From Chloroflexia bacterium (GTDB taxonomy: Bacteria > Chloroflexota > Chloroflexia > Thermomicrobiales > CFX8): DNA of 57,857 nucleotides. The stretch's first letter is position 1, and the number at the start of each line of letters is the position of its first letter. Shown here piece after piece: positions 8,372 through 17,090 of this stretch. A program made the translations under genes and the position numbers. The DNA is taken from contig JAUIIK010000016.1 in NCBI GenBank assembly GCA_030431755.1, positions 1 to 57,857 on the forward strand. The letters are read 5' to 3'. Below the pieces are notes generated by a model. The model had not been told where the DNA came from and ran no database searches. It was given only the letters and a program-made list of their open reading frames with translations.

Positions 8372-9340
8372 CTAATTCACCTGCGAATGGGCCGGCATGC
8401 CGTTCAGGACGTTGCAGACGTTCGTCATCGCGAGGTAGAGCGAACGGTCGAAGGCTTCGCGGGTCGAGCCGCCGATGTGGGAGGTGAGGATGACGTTGTC
8501 GAACTCGACGTAGGGATTGTCCGGGTGCGGCTCAACCCGGAAGACATCGAGCCCGGCGGCGGCCACCCGGCCCGCCGAGAGCGCTGAGACGAGCGCCGCT
8601 TCCTTGACAATCGGGCCACGCGCCGTGTTGATCAGAATCGCCGAGGGCTTCATCAGGTCGATCGCGTCTTCGTCGATCAATTCGTTGGTGAATTCGGTCA
8701 ACGGAACGTGCAGCGTGATGAAATCGGACTCCCGCAACAGCCGCTCCAGTGGGACATAGGAGATCGCGTTCTGGTTGGCGAAAGTAATGTCCCAGTCGAT
8801 GTCGTTGGCCAGCACGTTCATCCCGAAGGCTTTGCCGAGCAGCGCGCTCGACTTGCCAACGCGGCCCAGCCCGACGACGCCGAGCGTCTTGCCCCAGAGC
8901 TCGCCGCCATCCCGCAGCGCGCCGTCGGAGACCCAGCCATCGGAGCGGATCGCCTGGTCGTTCGGGAGGATCTTCCGGGCCAGGTTCAGCATCATGCCGA
9001 AGGCCAGCTCCGAGACGGCGTGGTTGTTGCAACCGGCGCAATTGGCGACGACAACGTTGTGCTCCGCCGCGGCTTCGAGGTTGATGTGGTCGAATCCGAC
9101 GCCCCCGGCCGAGACGACCTTCAGGTGCGGGGCGGCGTCGAAGACGGCGGGCGTGATCTGCTCGAGACCAGTGATGATGCCGCCGGCGGTCTCAGCCAGC
9201 CCGACCAACTGCTCTTCATCGACCGGATGGCTGATCGGCTTCTCGATCAGACTACACCCGCGCGAACCGAGAAACTGTTCAACATACCCGCGATCGCCGT
9301 CGCGAAACTTCTTTGAAAGAACCAGCACTTCTTTGGACAT
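8372..9340 (-). CDS. D-2-hydroxyacid dehydrogenase, phosphoglycerate dehydrogenase-like
   Basis: This 322-residue NAD(P)-dependent enzyme interconverts a 2-hydroxy acid and a 2-oxo acid. The Rossmann motif LGVVGLGRVGKSS is followed, about 20 residues on, by the acidic residues of ANDID that should bind the adenine ribose. Catalytic residues are visible: Arg in NTARGPIV, Glu in FRVEPHP and His in TSHIGGSTREA. It lacks the C-terminal ACT domain of long SerA, so it may act in serine synthesis or on another hydroxyacid. A TorD-like fragment follows on the same strand. Confidence 0.9.
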   Translation of the reverse strand: MSKEVLVLSKKFRDGDRGYVEQFLGSRGCSLIEKPISHPVDEEQLVGLAETAGGIITGLEQITPAVFDAAPHLKVVSAGGVGFDHINLEAAAEHNVVVANCAGCNNHAVSELAFGMMLNLARKILPNDQAIRSDGWVSDGALRDGGELWGKTLGVVGLGRVGKSSALLGKAFGMNVLANDIDWDITFANQNAISYVPLERLLRESDFITLHVPLTEFTNELIDEDAIDLMKPSAILINTARGPIVKEAALVSALSAGRVAAAGLDVFRVEPHPDNPYVEFDNVILTSHIGGSTREAFDRSLYLAMTNVCNVLNGMPAHSQVN

Positions 9341-9461
9341 GCGCCTGCTTTTCCTGTCTACACTGCGACATTCACCGAGATCGGATTCATTCTAGACTGG
9401 CGGGGCGCGACGCTGGGTAGAGTTCCACAGGCGCGCCGTGAAGCAGGAACAGGGACCGCCA

Positions 9462-10223
9462 ATGGCCGTTGCAATCGAACAGCTCGCGAGCGAGGTTGCC
9501 GGCGACGCCGGGGACGTCACCGACCGCGCCCGACACCTAACCGCCTGGCTCCATAGTGAACTGGAGTGGGTCGCAACCGACTACCGGCAGCGCTCCGTCG
9601 ACGAGATCATCGAGCGGCGTGCGGGCAACTGCGCCGAGCAGGCTCAGGTGCTCGACGCTCTCCTCCAGGCGACCGGCATCGAGACGCGCTGGATGGCCGA
9701 GGTCAACGTCCACCCGCCCAGCGAGCGTCGCCAGGCCGACAGCGAGGCGTTGGTGGCGGAGTACGCGACACGCGCGACGGTCTTTGGTTACCAGCACAAC
9801 GATCACCGCTGGTTGGAGGTCCACGATCCCGCAAGCGGCTCCTGGCTGCCGGTCGATGCAACGCTGGCGCTTGTTGATTACCCCGACTGGGTAGAAGCCC
9901 GGCTTGGTTTCGGCGCGCGGCCGGACCTGGCCGCCGAGATGCTTGTTCCATTCTGCGTCGTTGTCCTCGACCGGCAGCGGGTGCTCGGCGAGAACCGGAC
10001 AGTCCACTACCTAGTCGATCAGTTCAATGCTCGCTACGACGGGCGGTTGAGCGAACTGGCGGGGTGGACCGCCTGGCGTGACGAGGTTGCGACGCTGGGC
10101 GAGATCGGCGCGCAGACGTTCGCCGGCAAGCATGATCTGCACGGCGAACGCGAGCGTATCTCCAGCCTCTACAAGACCTATTTGCAGCTTGTCGACGAGG
10201 CGCGCGAGCGCGGAATCGGATAG
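9462..10223 (+). CDS. transglutaminase-like cysteine hydrolase
   Basis: This protein of about 253 residues has a transglutaminase-like (papain fold) core. The Cys sits in RRAGNCAEQAQVLDALLQA, the His in HRWLEVHDP and the Asp in SWLPVDATLAL, in the order expected for the catalytic triad. There is no signal peptide, so the protein is probably cytoplasmic. Such proteins are usually proteases or amidases rather than cross-linking enzymes. ATG 9462 is preferred over GTG 9438 because AGGGA lies 6 nt before it. Substrate unknown. Confidence 0.8.
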   Translation: MAVAIEQLASEVAGDAGDVTDRARHLTAWLHSELEWVATDYRQRSVDEIIERRAGNCAEQAQVLDALLQATGIETRWMAEVNVHPPSERRQADSEALVAEYATRATVFGYQHNDHRWLEVHDPASGSWLPVDATLALVDYPDWVEARLGFGARPDLAAEMLVPFCVVVLDRQRVLGENRTVHYLVDQFNARYDGRLSELAGWTAWRDEVATLGEIGAQTFAGKHDLHGERERISSLYKTYLQLVDEARERGIG

Positions 10224-10281
10224 TTGACTCCAAGGCTCCCGACTATCCGTATATCGGGTCGATCCCACTGCTATACTCGCA

Positions 10282-10316
10282 CCAAGCGATCGTCGCTTGG
10301 CGGCAGGTTTCTGCCG
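10282..10316 (+). promoter_or_regulatory. two adjacent hairpins in the aminotransferase leader
   Basis: CCAAGCGATCGTCGCTTGG (perfect 8-bp stem, 3-nt loop) is followed directly by CGGCAGGTTTCTGCCG (6-bp stem). A possible -10 box TATACT lies at 10272-10277, only 5 bp before the first hairpin, and the GTG start is about 40 bp after the second. The first palindrome may be an operator, or both may form a structured leader. Confidence 0.4.
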
Positions 10317-10357
10317 ATATTTTCAACTCACCGGTTTCAGCGAGGGGGAAGAGCAGC

Positions 10358-11731
10358 GTGGCTGTAGCAACCGCCGATAAACTAACGAAATCCGCACTCG
10401 ATCACGTCTGGATCCACAGCGCTACGTGGCAAAACCTCGCCGAAGAAAAGGGCATGAAGGTCTTTGACCGCGGCGAGGGCGCGCGGCTCTACGACGTCTA
10501 CGGCAAGGAATACCTCGACGGCATCGCCGGCCTCTGGGTGGTCAACGCCGGCCACGGCCGCGCTGAGATCGGCGAGGCGATGAAGGAGCAGGCGGCGCGC
10601 CTGGCCTATGTCTCGGCCGGCAACTACACGACCGTCCCGGCCGTGGCCCTCGGCGAAGCGATCGCCGACCTCTTGCCCGGCGACCTCGACCGCGTCTTCT
10701 TCTGCTCGGGCGGCTCTGAAGCCGTCGAGAGCGCGATGAAGATCGCCAAGCAGGTCCAGGCCATGCGCGGCTTCCCACGGCGCTACAAGATCATCGCCCG
10801 GCGCGGCTCGTACCACGGCATGACCTTCGGCGCGATGAGTCTCACCAGCATCCGCGCCGAGAAGTACTTCGGCCCCTTCATGGCCGGCGTCTACCACGTG
10901 CCTTCGCCGAACAATTATCGCGCCCAGTTCCCGGGCCTCGAAGGCGAAGCCGACGAGATCGCCTGCGCCAACGCCTTCGAGAAGGAGATCGAATTCCAGG
11001 ATCCCGAGACGGTCGCGGCGATCATCGCCGAGCCGATCTCGACCGCCAACGGCGTCCAGATCCCCGGCAAGGCCTATTGGAAGCGGCTGCGCGAGATCTG
11101 TGACAAGCACGGCGTGCTGTTGATCGCCGACGAGGTCATCAACGGCTGGGGCCGGACCGGCACCTACTTCGCGATGGAGCAGTACGACGTCGTGCCGGAC
11201 ATCATGACGATGGCCAAGGGCCTCTCCTCCGGCTACGCGCCGATCGCCGGCGCGGCGGTCCGCTCCGAGATCTACGAGCCCTTCAAGGATCACAAGGATG
11301 TCTCGCTCGGCCACCTCTTGACCTTTGGCGGCCAGGCCGTCGCAGCGGCGGCGGCGTTGAAGAACATTGAGATCTTCAAGGAAGAGGACCTGCCGGCGCA
11401 GTCGCGCGACAAGGGCGAGTACCTGATGCGGCAGCTCAAGGAGCTCGAAGCGCACCCGGCGGTCGGCCAGGTGCGCGGCCTCGGCCTGATGGCCGGCGTC
11501 GAGCTGGTCAAGAACAAGGAGACCAAGGACAAGTTCGCCAAGGACTCCAAGTTCGTCAAGCGTGTCGACGAGCTGATGAACGAGAAGGGCATGCTGACCC
11601 GCGTCTGGGACATCATCCACGTCGCGCCGCCCTTCGTCGTCACCCACGACGAGCTCGACCGCATGGTCACGATCATCGACGACTCCCTGACCCAGGCCGA
11701 GCAGGAGTTCGGCGACGAGATCGAGAGCTAG
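10358..11731 (+). CDS. class III pyridoxal-phosphate aminotransferase (omega-amino acid:pyruvate type)
   Basis: This 457-residue enzyme belongs to the class III aminotransferases, which move an amino group from an omega-amino acid or amine to a 2-oxo acid, usually pyruvate. Visible marks are FCSGGSEAVESAMKIAKQ (cofactor phosphate site), RRGSYHGMTFGAMS, the Asp motif LLIADEVINGWGRTG and the Schiff-base Lys in MTMAKGLSSGY. Its length and the N-terminal WIHSATWQNLAEEKG fit beta-alanine/taurine/putrescine-type transaminases; the substrate cannot be fixed. GTG start is supported by GAGGGGGAA upstream. A clear terminator follows. Confidence 0.92.
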   Translation: MAVATADKLTKSALDHVWIHSATWQNLAEEKGMKVFDRGEGARLYDVYGKEYLDGIAGLWVVNAGHGRAEIGEAMKEQAARLAYVSAGNYTTVPAVALGEAIADLLPGDLDRVFFCSGGSEAVESAMKIAKQVQAMRGFPRRYKIIARRGSYHGMTFGAMSLTSIRAEKYFGPFMAGVYHVPSPNNYRAQFPGLEGEADEIACANAFEKEIEFQDPETVAAIIAEPISTANGVQIPGKAYWKRLREICDKHGVLLIADEVINGWGRTGTYFAMEQYDVVPDIMTMAKGLSSGYAPIAGAAVRSEIYEPFKDHKDVSLGHLLTFGGQAVAAAAALKNIEIFKEEDLPAQSRDKGEYLMRQLKELEAHPAVGQVRGLGLMAGVELVKNKETKDKFAKDSKFVKRVDELMNEKGMLTRVWDIIHVAPPFVVTHDELDRMVTIIDDSLTQAEQEFGDEIES

Positions 11732-11750
11732 CGCTCACCAACGTCGAACC

Positions 11751-11786
11751 AACACCCGCCACTCGATCTAAGTGGCGGGTGTTTTT
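11751..11786 (+). terminator. Rho-independent terminator
   Basis: AACACCCGCCACT and AGTGGCGGGTGTT form a perfect 13-bp stem with a 7-nt loop, followed by TTT. It lies 20 bp after the aminotransferase stop codon. Confidence 0.9.
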
Positions 11787-11891
11787 CATCCCCCTCCTAC
11801 CCGACGATGAAGTGCTAGCAGCTTTCAGGCAGACATCTGGGTGAAGGCATAAGAGGCTGCCTCCTCCTACGCGCAGTATCGCCGAGAATCC

Positions 11892-12920
11892 TCAAACAAC
11901 TGTCACCCGAAACCAGCCTACTCGGAGCGGGGTCTGTTCGGACCAGAGGCCGAGGAATTCACCGGCGGCGAAGCTGCCGTCTTCGATCTCGCCGACTTCG
12001 ACGCCGTCGATGAACATCGAAATCTCGTCACCAGTGAACTCGAAGCGGTAAAGATGTGGTCCGGGCGCAAGCGCAATTGGCGACGCGAACCACTCTTCGG
12101 TTACACGTTGCGTACTACGCCGGAGCGTCGCGCCCAGCGACACAACCGCGTTCTCGGCGCTCTCCTCAATGTCGGACTCGGTGGCCTGCCAGCGCAGACC
12201 GAGTTCGTTCCAGCCTGCGCCGCCTGCGCGGGCGACGAGCCCGAAGCTCCCGTAGCTATCCGCCAGCACCTCCGCCTGAAACTCAACGACCATAGACTGC
12301 CAGGGCTGGACCTGGGCCGGCGCTTCGAGCCAGGGGTCACGCCCGAGCTGGCTGCCATCGTTGACGAGGTAGCCCGATTCAACGCTCCAGTCCGACGCGC
12401 CAATCCAGCCGTCGATACCAGTAGACCAGTCGGAGAGGTAGATCACAGTTCCATCCGGCGGCGGCGGGATCTCCGGTGGCGCGGGGGTCGGTGTCGCTGG
12501 TGGCGGCGCGGGCATGCTCGTCGCAGTCGGAAGCGTCTCGGTTGGGGCCGGTTCAACGCTTGTCGCTGCGCGCGCCGAGTCGACGAGCCGGTCAATCACC
12601 TGCGTCGACGGCACAAGCCAGGCGTTGTCCGCGTTGCGGCTGACCGGGACGGTGATGTCGAGCGGCATCCAGGGGTTTGCAAGCCCTCCGCGCGTTTCGG
12701 CGGTGAGTCGCACGTCTGCGCCATCGGATCGAATCGTCTGGGTGTCGGTTTGGATATCACGCACGTCGAGGTTACGGCTCGTAGTCCAGGCGATGAATCC
12801 GCCGCGCGCGGCACTCGCTGCGACCTCGGCAGCGTCAGGTCCCTCCGCTGCGTCTCCTCCGCAGGCCGGGAGAATCGCCAGCACGAAGCACAATCCCCCG
12901 AACCAGTACAGGCGGCGCAC
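11892..12920 (-). CDS. secreted lipoprotein with C-terminal laminin-G/concanavalin-like domain
   Basis: The 342-residue protein begins with a lipoprotein signal ending in AILPAC, so Cys20 is the lipid anchor. Residues about 30-115 form a small domain of unknown type. A Pro/Thr/Ala-rich linker spans about 120-155. The C-terminal part (about 160-342) has beta-rich spacing with WSTGIDGWIGASDWSVESGY and FEFTGDEISMFIDGVEVGEIEDG, typical of concanavalin-A-like/DUF1080-type jelly rolls that bind or cut sugars. No catalytic residues can be named. Role is unknown; it may bind cell-surface or exogenous polysaccharide. Confidence 0.75.
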   Translation of the reverse strand: MRRLYWFGGLCFVLAILPACGGDAAEGPDAAEVAASAARGGFIAWTTSRNLDVRDIQTDTQTIRSDGADVRLTAETRGGLANPWMPLDITVPVSRNADNAWLVPSTQVIDRLVDSARAATSVEPAPTETLPTATSMPAPPPATPTPAPPEIPPPPDGTVIYLSDWSTGIDGWIGASDWSVESGYLVNDGSQLGRDPWLEAPAQVQPWQSMVVEFQAEVLADSYGSFGLVARAGGAGWNELGLRWQATESDIEESAENAVVSLGATLRRSTQRVTEEWFASPIALAPGPHLYRFEFTGDEISMFIDGVEVGEIEDGSFAAGEFLGLWSEQTPLRVGWFRVTVV

Positions 12921-13063
12921 ATTGGAATGAAACCAGCGACCGACGATTGCGAGCCTCCCAACTGCCTCATTGGAAGGTAACGTCTGGGCATCGCTGAGTA
13001 TAGTGGCCAGTGCCTAGCGTGCAGGTAGAAAGCCAGAGTGAATTGGAGAAGCGCGAAGGCGGC

Positions 13064-13297
13064 TCAGGCCGGTTCGATGAGCTCGTGCTGGTAGCGCACC
13101 CCGATCTCCCGCGCGGACTTGTCGTCGGGCTGCACCCAGACATCGGAGTAGCGTCCACCCCGGCGCGCCTCGACCGCGATGACCTTGCCCGCGCCGTAGC
13201 CGTCGATCTGGACACGCTGCCCGACCCTGAATTTCGCCTGCTGTTGCTTCTTCGTCTTGCGGCCGGACGATGTTGCCCGGCCCTTTCGGCGAGCCAT
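13064..13297 (-). CDS. small basic protein with SH3/KOW-like barrel, unknown function
   Basis: The 77-residue product has a Lys/Arg-rich N-terminus (MARRKGRATSSGRKTKKQQQ) and a short beta-barrel-like body with FRVGQRVQIDGYGAGKVIAV, similar in pattern to KOW, SH3-like or CarD-type RNA/protein-binding folds. It may bind nucleic acid. A perfect TAGAACA-TT-TGTTCTA palindrome lies 30 bp upstream, over the likely promoter. The overlapping open frame at 12967-13311 is judged a shadow. Confidence 0.6.
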   Translation of the reverse strand: MARRKGRATSSGRKTKKQQQAKFRVGQRVQIDGYGAGKVIAVEARRGGRYSDVWVQPDDKSAREIGVRYQHELIEPA

Positions 13298-13326
13298 CGC
13301 ACCACTTTCATCGTTGAACGCGGCTA

Positions 13327-13342
13327 TAGAACATTTGTTCTA
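13327..13342. promoter_or_regulatory. LexA/SOS-box-like palindrome
   Basis: TAGAACATTTGTTCTA is a perfect 16-bp inverted repeat containing GAAC-N4-GTTC, the core of the Gram-positive LexA (SOS) box. On the minus strand it abuts TAGAAT, a possible -10 box for the small gene ending at 13064. It may also affect the plus-strand LLM oxidoreductase gene starting at 13446. Confidence 0.5.
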
Positions 13343-13445
13343 TTCTATCACTTGCCTGTGACTTAGTGTCGCCGCACGAGCGCTCTCCCGGGCTAAGATC
13401 ATTGCGAACGTTCGATACCAAATGCAAATGGACTGGAGCACAACG

Positions 13446-14399
13446 ATGAAACTCGGCGTCATGATCGAAGGTCAAGAAGGGCTCAACTGGGAGCGCTGGA
13501 AGAACATCGTCGACAGCACCGACCAGCTCGGCTTCGAGTCCGTCTGGCGCTCCGACCACCTCTACTCGGTCATGGGCAAACACGAGCGCGAAACGCTGGC
13601 GCTCACACCATCGCTGACCGCCGTGCCCCTCTGGAGCGACCGGCTCGTCTTCGGCCAGCTCGTCTCGCCGGTCAGCTTCCGGGAGCCGGTGCACCTTGCC
13701 TACGAAGCCGCAACGCTCGACAAGCTCTCCGACGGCCGCTACATGTTCGGCATCGGCGCGGGCTGGAACGAGAGCGAGCACCGCGCCTTCGGCTTCCGGC
13801 TGCCGCCACTCAAAGAGCGCTTCGACCGCTTCGAGGAGTCACTGAAGCTCATCACCTTGCTCTGGAGCGGCGAGCGCGTCGACTTCCAGGGCGAGTACTA
13901 CCAGCTCGATATGGCGCAGGCGGCGCTAACCCCAACGGACGGCAAGGCGCAGATCCTGATCGGTGGCGGGGGCGAGCGGCGCACGTTGCGGCTCGTCGCG
14001 GAGTACGCGGACGAGTGGAACGTCACGCCGACGCCGCCCGACGTCTACAACCACAAGGTCAACGTATTGGAGCGGCACTGCGCCGACGTTGGCCGCGACC
14101 CGTCCGAGATCACCAAATCGATCATGCTCTCGCACGTCATCGGGCGCGACGAGCAGGAGCTCCATGAACGCGCCCGCAAGCTCATGGCGATAACCGGCCG
14201 CGAGGATCAGGAGCCGGCGGAAGTGCTCGATGGCATGCGTGAGCGCGGCCTGCTCGTCGGCACACCTGACGAGGTCGTCGAATCTATCAAGATACGTGAA
14301 GACCAGGGCCTCGACCGGATCATGCTCCAGACGCTCGACATGGACGACATCGCGGTCCTGGAGCTCATCGCTACCGAGATCATGCCTCGGGTGTCGTAG
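13446..14399 (+). CDS. LLM-class (F420- or flavin-dependent) oxidoreductase
   Basis: This 317-residue protein has the luciferase-like monooxygenase TIM barrel used with F420 or FMN. MKLGVMIEGQEGLNWERWK at the start, WRSDHL near residue 40, GRYMFGIGAGWNESEHRAFG and ILIGGGGERRTLRLVAEYAD are standard family landmarks. Because cofD and cofC are in the same window, F420 is the likely cofactor. ATG 13446 is chosen because GGAG sits 7 nt before it. The 3' end overlaps the convergent acetyltransferase gene by 20 bp. Substrate unknown. Confidence 0.88.
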   Translation: MKLGVMIEGQEGLNWERWKNIVDSTDQLGFESVWRSDHLYSVMGKHERETLALTPSLTAVPLWSDRLVFGQLVSPVSFREPVHLAYEAATLDKLSDGRYMFGIGAGWNESEHRAFGFRLPPLKERFDRFEESLKLITLLWSGERVDFQGEYYQLDMAQAALTPTDGKAQILIGGGGERRTLRLVAEYADEWNVTPTPPDVYNHKVNVLERHCADVGRDPSEITKSIMLSHVIGRDEQELHERARKLMAITGREDQEPAEVLDGMRERGLLVGTPDEVVESIKIREDQGLDRIMLQTLDMDDIAVLELIATEIMPRVS

Positions 14400-15285
14400 A
14401 GGCTTCGCCCAGGCGGCGTTCCCAGCGTGCGTCGCCATCGACGATCTCGAATCCGCAGGCGGCGTAGAGACCGTTGGAAGGAACGTCGTCGGCGTTGCTG
14501 TTGACGTAGGCCATCGTCGCGCCGAGCGCATGTAAACGGCACAGCCCTTCCTGGATCACGCAGCGGGAAAGCCCGCGGCGGCGGTGATCCGCGTGGGTTC
14601 CAACAGGCTCGAAAAGCCCCTTGCGGTTGACTTCGTCGAACCAGACGAGGGCGTACGAGGCGATCTCCCCATCGGGCGCAACGGCAACAAGGTCAAGGTC
14701 CTGCCGGTAGATTGGAGAGGCCATCGCCCGGCGGTGTTTTTCGACCGTCATTTGCGAGGGGTGAAAGGCGCTCCGGTGGGCGGCAACCCGTGATTCAATC
14801 TCCTGCTCACCCGCGAATGAGCGAACCGCATAGCCGTCAGCGAGCGGCAGGGCTGGCGGCGCTTCAGCGAGTGGCTGGGACCAGACGTTGTATCCGCGCT
14901 CGTTTGCCACAAAACCGCGGGCCTTGAGAATATCGACACGAGACGCGTCACTCTCGAGCACGTTGACCAGCAACGTCACATCCTGGTCTGTCTGCCCGGC
15001 AATCCAATCGTCGAGAATCGCAGCTTCCAGCTCGCGGTGTTCTGGGTGTGAAGTAAGGTCGAGCAATCTGCCGTTGGGCCAGCTGAACGCGATGAGTTGG
15101 TCGTCTTCGAACCAGAGCCGAGAGGTCCGCAGCGCCTCCGGATCGTCTTCGTTTACAAGCCACCACTCAAGATCCCCAAGAAATATGATCGACGGTGCCG
15201 GTCCTGGTCCGTTTGCCTGCCGCAGCAGACCGTGGACCAGGAGCCGGTCGCGCTCATCGCGGTACGGCCTACTTACTACTGTCAT
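14380..15285 (-). CDS. GNAT-family N-acetyltransferase, tandem-domain type
   Basis: The 301-residue protein has a C-terminal GNAT domain (about 150-295) with a recognisable acetyl-CoA loop: PVGTHADHRRRGLSRCVIQEG, followed by NSNADDVPSNGLYAACGFEIV. The N-terminal half is probably a degenerate second GNAT fold, as in mycothiol-synthase-like proteins. The acceptor is unknown. ATG 15285 overlaps the end of the rhodanese gene by 17 bp, so the two are likely co-translated. An upstream start at 15321 is less likely. Confidence 0.8.
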   Translation of the reverse strand: MTVVSRPYRDERDRLLVHGLLRQANGPGPAPSIIFLGDLEWWLVNEDDPEALRTSRLWFEDDQLIAFSWPNGRLLDLTSHPEHRELEAAILDDWIAGQTDQDVTLLVNVLESDASRVDILKARGFVANERGYNVWSQPLAEAPPALPLADGYAVRSFAGEQEIESRVAAHRSAFHPSQMTVEKHRRAMASPIYRQDLDLVAVAPDGEIASYALVWFDEVNRKGLFEPVGTHADHRRRGLSRCVIQEGLCRLHALGATMAYVNSNADDVPSNGLYAACGFEIVDGDARWERRLGEASTTPEA

Positions 15286-15679
15286 CCCAGATCGGCTCAA
15301 TCTCCTCGACCGGACGGCCATCGGCGGCCCAACCGGTGAAACCTGGCCCGAGGTGGGCTACGTTCGTGAACCCGAGATCCTGCATCGCGATGGTCGCCAG
15401 CGCCGAACGGCCGCCGGTCGCGCAGTGGAGGACGATACGCCGGTCGAGGTCGAAACCGTCGCGGTGCATCGGGCTGGCCGGGTCAACGATGAACTCGAGT
15501 AGCCCGCGCGGCACATGGACCGCGCCTGGAATCGCGCCGGACTGCTCACGCTCGACTTGCTCCCGGATGTCGACGACCAACGCGCCGCCCTCGATCTCGG
15601 CCGCAAGCTGTTCGTTGTCGAGGTTATCGATCTGTCCACGCGCCTCGGCAACCATCTCCATCGCTGTCTTCCGCGCCAC
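15269..15679 (-). CDS. rhodanese-like domain protein
   Basis: This single-domain protein of about 136 residues carries the rhodanese active loop CATGGRS in VLHCATGGRSALATIAM; the Cys is the expected persulfide carrier. The N-terminal region has the usual VVDIREQVEREQSGAIPGAVHVPRG pattern. It may transfer sulfane sulfur or detoxify cyanide or sulfide. GTG 15679 is favoured because AAGGAAA precedes it at 7 nt; ATG 15697 is an alternative. Confidence 0.88.
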   Translation of the reverse strand: MARKTAMEMVAEARGQIDNLDNEQLAAEIEGGALVVDIREQVEREQSGAIPGAVHVPRGLLEFIVDPASPMHRDGFDLDRRIVLHCATGGRSALATIAMQDLGFTNVAHLGPGFTGWAADGRPVEEIEPIWDDSSK

Positions 15680-16288
15680 TGGCGTTTCCTTTCGCATAAA
15701 GCTTGATCATGGCACTGCATGCCAACAGGATTCTATCCCGGCTCGGAAGAACTATCACACGTATGCGCCACCCGTGGCAGAAGATCCGGCCCGCACGATC
15801 CGCAGCCTTTCAAGCATAAGTGCTGAACGACTCGGGTCTGTGGGAAGACTCGCCAAAGTGACCGTCGGTCACGCCGCTGCTCGTGGCTGACCTGACCCTC
15901 GGCTACCAACTGCACTGATATTGTGAAACGGCTAGCTTCGCCTAATAACAAAATCCAGGCATGCGTAGCGCCGATTGCCAGGCATTTAGGCCATAGCACC
16001 AGCCATATAGAGGAGATCGAACCACACCCAGGCAGATTAGATAGACAAGTCCAGCAGGCGCGTGCGCGATGAGCCTAGGACTTTTGGGTCTATCGTGCTG
16101 GCAATTGCGACTGCTACCGTGTGCACGGATGCGAATCTTCGCATGACAAATGTCCTAGATAGAGCAAGTCAGCGTTATATGCTGCGGCATGTCTTCGGCA
16201 TTTATGGTTGGCCTCTTGGGTTGCGTATGCCATAGGGCACATATTGCCTGAGGTTCCCATTGCGCAACAGGAGAATCGGAGTACCGGA
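15680..16288. other. AT-richer intergenic region upstream of the GTPase island
   Basis: No gene is supported in these roughly 600 bases. The base composition turns visibly less GC-rich from about 15.7 kb, and this continues to about 19.1 kb. The promoter of the following four-gene group should lie here; TTATATGC near 16175-16182 is a possible -10 region but I cannot pair it with a good -35 box. Confidence 0.4.
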
Positions 16289-17014
16289 TTGGTTGAGGTA
16301 TTTGGCCCAGAGCGGCAATTGTCAGAACGCTACGCGCTCAAGGCGGCGTTCGACACCATGCAGCAGGGCTGTGGCTTTCTCGAGTTTCCGCCTACACGAT
16401 CCGATATGCGCCCGATCCCATTTCGCCACGGGCAACTGTCCTTCCAATCTGAATCTATTGCGCTAGCTACAGCTACCGAATTCGTTCGCGCATTCGTCGA
16501 ACAACTTACGCACGATGGCACGGCCGAGCTAACACTGCAGATTGACCCGATTCCACGAATCAATCGATGGCAGATCGATGCGCGCGAATGGATCGCTCAG
16601 CCGCTACTCGACGAGTGCAACCCGGACGCGGCACGTCTGCGGAGGGAACTCTCTATCCAACTGCAGCGCAGCACAACCCTTCGCAACCGACCGTTGCGTA
16701 CTGCCCGCGTGCCGTCCGTCGGACGAGCAATGACGCATCGCGACTACATCGTCGTTGGCGCATTGACGGGAACGCGACTAACACTTTCAGGTCTACACCA
16801 CGCTCTACCCACGTTATCAATGGAAGCCTGCACGGAGATCGTTCTGCGCCATCTCCTGTTCGGCAATCTCTACTTTGAACAACCCACAGGACGGGTTGGC
16901 CTGGCGGCAGCGAGTCCATCAGCAACGACACAGCCGAGCCGGCAGGAAGCGCAGAAGAGCGGTAGTTGGTTGGGGCGGTTGCGCACCAAGCTTACGAGTC
17001 TTGCCTCGTCTTAG
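16289..17014 (+). CDS. PATAN/DUF4388-like protein with C-terminal winged-helix-like region (GTPase partner)
   Basis: I do not recognise this 241-residue protein with certainty. Residues about 15-110 fit the PATAN/DUF4388 pattern: a GFLEF strand, IPFRHGQLSF, then helices and a second half-repeat. The C-terminal half contains LTLSGLHHALPTLSMEACTEIVLRHLLFGNLYFEQP, which reads like a winged helix. A basic amphipathic tail (SWLGRLRTKLTSLASS) closes it. DUF4388 proteins are known neighbours of MglA-type GTPases. TTG 16289 is preferred because GGAG lies 7 nt before it; TTG 16208 would add 27 residues. It sits 76 bp before the GTPase gene. Confidence 0.55.
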   Translation: MVEVFGPERQLSERYALKAAFDTMQQGCGFLEFPPTRSDMRPIPFRHGQLSFQSESIALATATEFVRAFVEQLTHDGTAELTLQIDPIPRINRWQIDAREWIAQPLLDECNPDAARLRRELSIQLQRSTTLRNRPLRTARVPSVGRAMTHRDYIVVGALTGTRLTLSGLHHALPTLSMEACTEIVLRHLLFGNLYFEQPTGRVGLAAASPSATTQPSRQEAQKSGSWLGRLRTKLTSLASS

Positions 17015-17090
17015 GATCGCCGAGCCGCAAGCTTATCGGGCCACTGGCCATCTTGATCGATGGTCGCACGGCAAGGAATGAGTAGAACAA

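Noticed and set aside
10382-11647. 421-codon minus-strand open frame opposite the aminotransferase
   Set aside because: It mirrors a gene with all class III aminotransferase motifs, a good start and a terminator.
12967-13311. 114-codon minus-strand open frame overlapping the small basic protein gene
   Set aside because: It is Ser/Arg-rich without fold pattern; the overlapping 77-codon frame has a better start and a barrel-like body.
15733-16200. Short open frames between the rhodanese gene and the GTPase island
   Set aside because: None has a ribosome site or recognisable sequence; treated as intergenic.
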